DNA from: Massilia sp. Root418
GTDB lineage: Bacteria; Pseudomonadota; Gammaproteobacteria; Burkholderiales; Burkholderiaceae_D
Length of the DNA stretch: 64,000 bases
Assembly: GCF_001425265.1 (NCBI RefSeq)
Contig: NZ_LMEC01000001.1
Location: forward strand, 1,012,036 to 1,076,035
Direction of reading: 5' to 3'
Below the pieces are notes generated by a model, which had not been told where the DNA came from, did not search any database, and was given only the letters and a program-made list of their open reading frames with translations. Position 1 is the stretch's first letter. Each line of letters opens with the position of its first letter. Positions 56,389 through 64,000 of this stretch are shown here, one piece after another. The position numbers were made by a program, and so were the translations under genes.

Positions 56389-57189
56389 CTATTTCAGGTT
56401 GTATTTCCCCCAGAGTTTCTTGAGGATCCCGGCGTTTTCCATCTCCAGCAGCAGCTTGTTGATTTCGGCAACGCTCGGGCTGATGCCTTTGCGCACGAGA
56501 ATAGTGTACGCGTTCACGGCATCAAATTTCGTAGAGACCAGGATCTTGTTTTGCACCTCGGGATGCTTGAGAAGGTAGATTTGCAGGTACTCCCTCACCA
56601 CCACCGAAATGTCGGCACGCCCGGTGACTGCGGCTTCGATCAGACCGTCCTGCGAGGTGGTCATGTGGGCGTTGTAGTTCTTCTTCAGGAAGTCGTAGTC
56701 GGCGTTAAAGTTGGCGAAGCCGTAGTGGTAACCGAGGATGCCCCAGATAGTCTTTCCACGCAGATCGTCGAAATATCGCTGATCCTTGTATTTCTCCATC
56801 CGGGTAATATAGACCGTGCCGCCGTGCATAATCACTTCCGAGGCCGCCATTTCCCTCCCCTGCCAGCCCCAGTCGAGAGCCTCGAAAAACATCAGATCGT
56901 ACTTTCCCTCATCAAAATTGATGAAACGGCGCTTGGAAGAGGTATGAACGAACTCAAAAACGTATTTTTTCTGGAACGCGTTCAGGGCCGCAATCAGATC
57001 CAGCGTCAGGCTGGTGGCGCCCGGTGTCTTGTCGACGAAAGGCGGAAAATCGTATCCGCCGACCTTCACAACTTGCTGTGCATTAACAGAAATTGTACCA
57101 AGCCAGGAAATCAACGCCACCAAAGCGACCAGCCGGCGCAAGCCCCGTGGCGGGGCGAGCCTGTGGCTGGACTTTGGATTGGGGAGCAT
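56389..57189 (-). CDS. Extracellular solute-binding protein (SBP family 3 type), orphan
   Basis: A 266-residue exported binding protein. N-terminal signal (LRRLVALVALISWLGTISVN), mature start QQVVKVGGYDFPPFVD, the typical LTLDLIAALNAFQKKYVF, EGKYDLMFFEALDWG, GKTIWGILGYHYGFAN and a C-terminal helix LLLEMENAGILKKLWGKYN. Family 3 proteins bind polar amino acids or act as sensors. No permease or ATPase gene is near. It is lower in GC than its neighbours. It is divergent from the glycine riboswitch. Confidence 0.85.
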   Translation of the reverse strand: MLPNPKSSHRLAPPRGLRRLVALVALISWLGTISVNAQQVVKVGGYDFPPFVDKTPGATSLTLDLIAALNAFQKKYVFEFVHTSSKRRFINFDEGKYDLMFFEALDWGWQGREMAASEVIMHGGTVYITRMEKYKDQRYFDDLRGKTIWGILGYHYGFANFNADYDFLKKNYNAHMTTSQDGLIEAAVTGRADISVVVREYLQIYLLKHPEVQNKILVSTKFDAVNAYTILVRKGISPSVAEINKLLLEMENAGILKKLWGKYNLK

Positions 57190-57385
57190 CGTGGGCGTCC
57201 GATCGTCAAGTGGCTGGGATAGGAGCAGTCTCTGCTCCACGCTTAATTTTAGCCACAGCAGGGGCAACTTGACAGGACTGTTCCCTACTCTACCAGCATG
57301 TTGCCGAAGAGCCAGTGCTGCGCAGTTGCCGCGCACCCTGCAAGATTGACATAAAGCCCCTTCTGTCATATATTCCTCAGTCTTG
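57190..57385. other. Divergent promoter region between solute-binding protein and glycine riboswitch
   Basis: About 200 bp that must contain the promoters of both the minus-strand solute-binding protein and the gcv leader. The segment from about 57350 (TTGACATAAAGCCCC...TGTCATATATTCC) gives TTGACA at 57345-57350 and a TATATT-like -10 at 57369-57374, spacer 18, as a plausible gcv promoter that would start transcription just before the aptamer. Confidence 0.5.
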
Positions 57386-57584
57386 ATCGGGAGAGGGCAA
57401 ACTTGCGTTGCCGCCGAAGGGGCACTACCCAAAAACTCTCAGGCAAAAGGACCGGTCAAGGGCCAGCGGCGCACTGCGCAGCTGGGTCAAACTCTGGAGA
57501 GCGGCTGCGGCACCACGCCAGCAGCCCACCGAAGGGGCGTGCGGATGATCGTCCGCTATCTCTCAGGTACCAAGGACAGAGGGG
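57386..57584 (+). ncRNA. Tandem glycine riboswitch upstream of gcvT
   Basis: Two glycine aptamers in series. The first (57386-57455) shows CGGGAGAG, GCCGCCGAAGGGGCA and ACTCTCAGGCAAAAGGACCG. The second (about 57489-57584) shows CTCTGGAGAG, CCACCGAAGGGGC and CTCTCAGGTACCAAGGACAG. These are the conserved P1/P3 and core strings of the gcvT element. By family knowledge, glycine binding turns on the glycine cleavage genes. Its position 60 bp before gcvT fits. No clear terminator was seen after it, so control may be at translation. Confidence 0.95.
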
Positions 57585-57643
57585 TTCGTCGCATTGTGCT
57601 GTGCATTCTGCTTCCGTAAACCTCTTATCTATTGGACTGCCCC

Positions 57644-58765
57644 ATGACGCTCAAAGCGACCCCACTCAATAACGCTCACCGCGCCCTGAACGCTCGCATG
57701 GTCGATTTCGGCGGCTGGGACATGCCAGTCAACTACGGTTCGCAAATCGAAGAACACCACGCGGTGCGCACCGACGTCGGCATGTTCGACGTGGCGCACA
57801 TGTGCGTGGTCGACATCAAGGGCGACAACACCCGCGCCTTCCTGCGCGGCCTGCTGGCCAACAACGTCGACAAGCTGCAGGTGTCCGGCAAGGCGCTGTA
57901 CTCGTGCATGCTGAACCCGCAAGGCTTCGTGATCGACGACCTGATCGTCTACTTCATCAACGAAGGCTGGTTCCGCCTGGTCGTGAATGCCGGCACCGCC
58001 GAAAAAGACGTGGCATGGATGCAGGCCCAGAACCAGGCCACCGGCTCGGGCGTGACCATCACCCAGCGCCGCGACGGCGCCAACGCCATGGCCCTGATCG
58101 CCGTGCAAGGCCCGAACGCCCGCGCCAAGGTATGGGAAGTGATCGCCGGTTCGCAAGCGGCCACCGCCGACATGAAACCCTTCAACGTGGCCTTCGTGCA
58201 GGACACCCCGTTCGGCGAGGCGATGATCGCCCGCACCGGCTACACCGGCGAAGACGGCTTCGAGATCGGCGTTGCCGCCGACCAGGCCGAAGCGCTGTGG
58301 AACGCACTGCACGCGGCTGGCGTGAAGCCCGCCGGCCTGGGCGCGCGCGACACGCTGCGCCTGGAAGCGGGCATGAACCTGTACGGCCAGGACATGGACG
58401 AAACCGTGAACCCGCTGGACGCAGGCCTGGCCTGGACCATCGACCTGGTGTCGGAGCGCGACTTCGTCGGCAAGGCCGCGCTGCAAGCCATGGGATCGAA
58501 CGCCCAGTTCGTGGGCCTGATCCTGCGAGAAAAAGGCGGCGTGCTGCGCGCGCACCAGAAAGTCATCGTGGCCGGCTCCGAGCAGACCGGCGAGATCACC
58601 AGCGGCACTTTCAGCCCGACCATGCAGCAAGCCATTGCACTGGCGCGCGTGCCGAACGGCGTGAACGTGGGCGACACCGTGCACGTGGAAATCCGCGACA
58701 AAAAACTGGCCGCCACCGTGGTAAAACTGCCGTTCGTGCGTAACGGTAAAATCCTGGTAGCTTGA
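57644..58765 (+). CDS. gcvT: Glycine cleavage system T protein (aminomethyltransferase)
   Basis: A 373-residue enzyme that transfers the methylene group from lipoyl-bound aminomethyl to tetrahydrofolate, releasing ammonia. Seen: [55 protein letters not shown] and [20 protein letters not shown] with the conserved Asp/Arg folate contacts. The ATG at 57644 starts MTLKATPLN. First gene behind the glycine riboswitch. Confidence 0.97.
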   Translation: MTLKATPLNNAHRALNARMVDFGGWDMPVNYGSQIEEHHAVRTDVGMFDVAHMCVVDIKGDNTRAFLRGLLANNVDKLQVSGKALYSCMLNPQGFVIDDLIVYFINEGWFRLVVNAGTAEKDVAWMQAQNQATGSGVTITQRRDGANAMALIAVQGPNARAKVWEVIAGSQAATADMKPFNVAFVQDTPFGEAMIARTGYTGEDGFEIGVAADQAEALWNALHAAGVKPAGLGARDTLRLEAGMNLYGQDMDETVNPLDAGLAWTIDLVSERDFVGKAALQAMGSNAQFVGLILREKGGVLRAHQKVIVAGSEQTGEITSGTFSPTMQQAIALARVPNGVNVGDTVHVEIRDKKLAATVVKLPFVRNGKILVA

Positions 58766-58809
58766 CCCCCATCCTTAAGAACATCACCAATCACCAACTG
58801 GAGCCACAC

Positions 58810-59193
58810 ATGAGCAATATTCCTGCAGACCTGAAGTACACCGAATCCCACGAGTGGGTACGCGCTGAAGCTGACGGCACCGTGACCGTCGGCATCACCG
58901 AGTTCGCGCAGGACGCACTGGGCGATATCGTGTTCGTCGAGCTGCCAAAAGTCGGCACCGCCTATGGCGCCGGCGACGACGCAGCCGTGGTGGAGTCGGT
59001 GAAAGCCGCCTCCGACATCTACGCGCCGATCGCCGGCGAAGTGGTTGCCGTAAACGACGCCGTGGTCGATGCGCCCGAGTCGATCAACACCGACGCCTAC
59101 GCCGCGTGGCTGTTCAAGATCAAGCCAGCCGACGCCGGCGCCATCAACGGCCTGCTGGACGCCGCCGCCTACGGCAAGAGCACCGACGCTTAA
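58810..59193 (+). CDS. gcvH: Glycine cleavage system H protein (lipoyl carrier)
   Basis: A 127-residue shuttle protein. The lipoylation lysine is K65 in [19 protein letters not shown], and the family start [14 protein letters not shown] is present. The ATG at 58810 has CTGGAG 6-7 bases upstream and starts 44 bp after gcvT. Carries the aminomethyl group between GcvP and GcvT. Confidence 0.97.
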   Translation: MSNIPADLKYTESHEWVRAEADGTVTVGITEFAQDALGDIVFVELPKVGTAYGAGDDAAVVESVKAASDIYAPIAGEVVAVNDAVVDAPESINTDAYAAWLFKIKPADAGAINGLLDAAAYGKSTDA

Positions 59194-59217
59194 ATCAAGC
59201 GTTCGCGCTTCGCGCAT

Positions 59218-59271
59218 GGCGGGTTACGCGTTGCACGCTAACCCGCCCTACCCGCCCTACCCGCCCTCGAA
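59218..59271. repeat. Hairpin and tandem repeat in the gcvH-gcvP spacer
   Basis: GGCGGGTTA (59218-59226) pairs with TAACCCGCC (59239-59247). Three copies of a CCGCCCTAC-type unit follow, the last slightly changed. The same GGCGGGTTA/TAACCCGCC words form the larger palindrome after gcvP, so this is a member of one repeat family. Confidence 0.7.
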
Positions 59272-59295
59272 TACTTCATCTCGCCCCCCGCCATC

Positions 59296-62196
<2,901 letters not shown>

Positions 62197-62208
62197 TACG
62201 CAGTACGG

Positions 62209-62296
62209 CCGGCGGGTTACGGCGCCACGCGCCTAACCCGCCCTACGGGCGCTGTGTAGGGCGGGTTAGGCGCCGCAAGGCGCCGTAACCCGCCGG
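62209..62296. repeat. Nested palindrome (REP-like) after gcvP
   Basis: Outer arms CCGGCGGGTTACGGCG (62209-62224) and its exact inverse (62281-62296) enclose inner arms GCGCCTAACCCGCCCTAC (62229-62246) and its exact inverse (62256-62273), with a 9-base apical loop. It lies between the convergent gcvP and the 62300-64000 gene and could end both transcripts. The words recur in the gcvH-gcvP spacer. Confidence 0.8.
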
Positions 62297-62299
62297 TCT

Positions 62300-64000
62300 T
62301 TACCACCCCAGGTCCAGCTCGATATTCCCGTCCTCATTGAGCTGCACGCCGCGGCAGCCCGGCTGCGGACCGGCCGGCAGCACCATCTGCCCGGCCATCT
62401 GGCTGAACAGTTCCGTGGCCGCCACGCCGAAACCGGCCACCACTTCCTGCTGCACCGCGCTCAAGCTGGCTGCATTGCCTTCCCACTCGTTGCTCAACTT
62501 GTTCATATTGAGCAAGTGCCCCAGCGCGTCCGACACCATATACATGCCCACCACGCCCGAATCCGTGGCCGCCGGCGAGCGCTTGGGCGTCGCCACCACC
62601 CGGATAGCGCCATGGTCGTCTGCCACGAACTGCAGCCGCATGGCCCAATGCATGGTGCTGCGCGCCCAGCCTTTACCCAGGTTCACCTTGCGGTTGAACA
62701 GCGCCATCTTCTGGCTGGCACGGTCCCACTCATAGCGCATCAGCGAGCTGTACAGGTCTATGGTCAGGCGCGGCACGCCCATGCCGTCCGGCTGGCTGGA
62801 CACCGTCACGCTGAACTGCAAGTCCTGTTCCGACTCGCGCACATGCGACAGGCGGTTGCCCTCGCGCCAGTGCAGCAGCACGTGGTCGCGGTAACCCCAG
62901 CCGCTGGCGTTCGGCACGAACACGGCGCGCGCGCCGTTGTCCATGGTGGCCGAGACGCCGGATTTCTCGTTGAACGACTCTTCGCGGTTCAGCCCGCCGT
63001 CCGGCGCCACGCGCAGGTTGCGGTAGTCGGGCAGCTGGGTCAGGCGCTGCTGGATGGGATCGATCAGCAGCGGCTTCAGGAAGCGCTTGAAGAACACCTC
63101 GCGCGACAGCACGGCGCGCGCCGCGCAGCCGGGCGCGTAACCGGGCCGCACCGCCGCCAGCCCGGGGCCGCCGGCCGCGCCGCGCCCGTCCGAACTGGCT
63201 TTGCGGCCCAGCATGTGGAGCAGGTTCAAGGTGCCGGCCGCCGCCACGCTCACGCTGCCGGGCTGCAGCTTGCTCAGCGCATCGTCACCCGGCATGGCGC
63301 GCACGGCCGCGTAACCCAGCACGAAGGGCGTGCCCGCTTCAGCCAGCCCTTTCAGCCAGGCACCGATGAAGTTGACGAAATTGCCAGCCAGCGCCGCGTC
63401 GCCGGTGCCCAGCTGGGTGCGGGCCGGATCGGCGTGCAGCAGGTCGCTATGGTCGAAGTCCAGCGCCAGCGCGTGCAGGCGGTAGCGCGTTTCGTCAAAC
63501 CGCATCAGCGCGCGCGCGCAATCCGGGCTGGCGTCCCGCATCGCGCCGGTCAGCGCCACCGGCTCCAGCTGCAGCTTGACGTTGAACGCGAGTTTCCATC
63601 CAGCAACGGATTGCTTGCGCACATTGTTGCGCTGGCCCGGCGCATCGTAAAAACTGATGTTGCCACTGGTGAACAGCAGTTCCAGGCTGGCACTGCGTGG
63701 CGTGTGGGCGTCCAGGGTCAGGTGGGGCGCGGCCAGGCGGACGCGATCCGCGTCCGGACCGCCGACCATCATGCCGGCTTCTTCCAGGTTACCCACCAGA
63801 ACTTCGGACGGCAGCTTGCCGGCTTTTTGCAGGCCTGCCAGTTGGGCGCGCAGCGTTTCCGGCGCCAGCGCCCAGACCAGATCGTAGCCGCCCAGCGCAG
63901 CCGGCGCGTGCAGCGCCGAGCCGTGCGGCGGCAAACTCATGGTGCGCATGCCGCCTGCTTCGACCGCGTTGCTAAAGGTAAACATGGATACATTTGACAT
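62300..64000 (-). CDS. Large protein of unknown function (start at or beyond right edge)
   Basis: A frame of 566 codons ending at 62300. The ATG at the last three bases could be its start (MSNVSMFTFSNAVEAGG) but the gene may extend beyond the window. Visible: ALGGYDLVWALAPETLRAQL, then a beta-rich middle (SASLELLFTSGNISFYDAPG), cysteine-poor sequence with RPGYAPGCAARAVLSREVFF near 300, WGYRDHVLLHWREGNRLSHV and an acidic end NEDGNIELDLGW. The GGYDLVWAL start is loosely reminiscent of P47/TULIP-type proteins, which I cannot confirm. No signal peptide. Confidence 0.55.
   Translation of the reverse strand: MSNVSMFTFSNAVEAGGMRTMSLPPHGSALHAPAALGGYDLVWALAPETLRAQLAGLQKAGKLPSEVLVGNLEEAGMMVGGPDADRVRLAAPHLTLDAHTPRSASLELLFTSGNISFYDAPGQRNNVRKQSVAGWKLAFNVKLQLEPVALTGAMRDASPDCARALMRFDETRYRLHALALDFDHSDLLHADPARTQLGTGDAALAGNFVNFIGAWLKGLAEAGTPFVLGYAAVRAMPGDDALSKLQPGSVSVAAAGTLNLLHMLGRKASSDGRGAAGGPGLAAVRPGYAPGCAARAVLSREVFFKRFLKPLLIDPIQQRLTQLPDYRNLRVAPDGGLNREESFNEKSGVSATMDNGARAVFVPNASGWGYRDHVLLHWREGNRLSHVRESEQDLQFSVTVSSQPDGMGVPRLTIDLYSSLMRYEWDRASQKMALFNRKVNLGKGWARSTMHWAMRLQFVADDHGAIRVVATPKRSPAATDSGVVGMYMVSDALGHLLNMNKLSNEWEGNAASLSAVQQEVVAGFGVAATELFSQMAGQMVLPAGPQPGCRGVQLNEDGNIELDLGW

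Overview
The window is a GC-rich bacterial chromosome segment, most likely a betaproteobacterium of the Oxalobacteraceae (Duganella/Massilia/Janthinobacterium type). This is inferred from the gene neighbourhoods (smc-zipA-ligA, rpfE-recJ, gcvTHP behind a tandem glycine riboswitch), a PEP-CTERM protein, a phasin-like protein, a DUF1631 protein and a large Arg/Lys/Orn decarboxylase. No rRNA, tRNA, CRISPR array, phage or intact insertion sequence was seen.

Layout. 1-8.0 kb: carAB (carB runs off the left edge), a PEP-CTERM protein, folA, a DUF4337 membrane protein and a PLP decarboxylase with a terminator-like hairpin just before its ribosome site. 8.0-18.3 kb: an accessory block. A sigma-54 activator on the plus strand converges on a tight eight-gene minus-strand operon. 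In transcription order the operon encodes two members of an unrecognised family (one glycine-zipper), an HExxH metalloprotease-like protein, a 744-residue protein of unknown function, an alpha-oxoamine-synthase-like PLP enzyme, a GIY-YIG protein, a third member of the family and an amidohydrolase. A consensus -24/-12 promoter lies just upstream of the first gene, with two identical-form inverted repeats 42 bp apart behind it. This is the best candidate for an undescribed system. 18.3-23.0 kb: a Cpx-type module. CpxR/CpxA-like genes face a divergent CpxP/Spy-like gene, with two perfect GTAAA-N5-GTAAA boxes between. The Spy gene is followed closely by a low-complexity protein and a Tat-type intradiol-dioxygenase-like lipoprotein. 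23.0-27.0 kb: YSC84 lipoprotein, dcd, a hydrolase, a GntR regulator with OsmC protein, and NIPSNAP.

27.0-31.3 kb: comEC, with a decayed second copy of its 3' end 1.4 kb away. The two copies bracket an AT-richer pair, an M15-like peptidase domain and a secreted protein, which looks like an effector/immunity cargo. 31.4-38.7 kb: phasin-like protein, tatD, lolD with two tandem LolC/E paralogues, rpfE-type gene and recJ. 38.8-42.1 kb: a LytS/LytT-type two-component pair and a serine hydrolase. 42.2-50.7 kb: the housekeeping operon smc-zipA-ligA-galU-def, ending in a strong bidirectional terminator. 50.9-57.2 kb: FlxA-like protein and phosphotyrosine phosphatase, DUF1631, a small disordered protein, a ClpP-like protein, an unknown protein and an orphan solute-binding protein. 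57.4-62.2 kb: tandem glycine riboswitch and gcvT-gcvH-gcvP, closed by a nested palindrome. 62.3-64.0 kb: a large unknown protein starting at the right edge.
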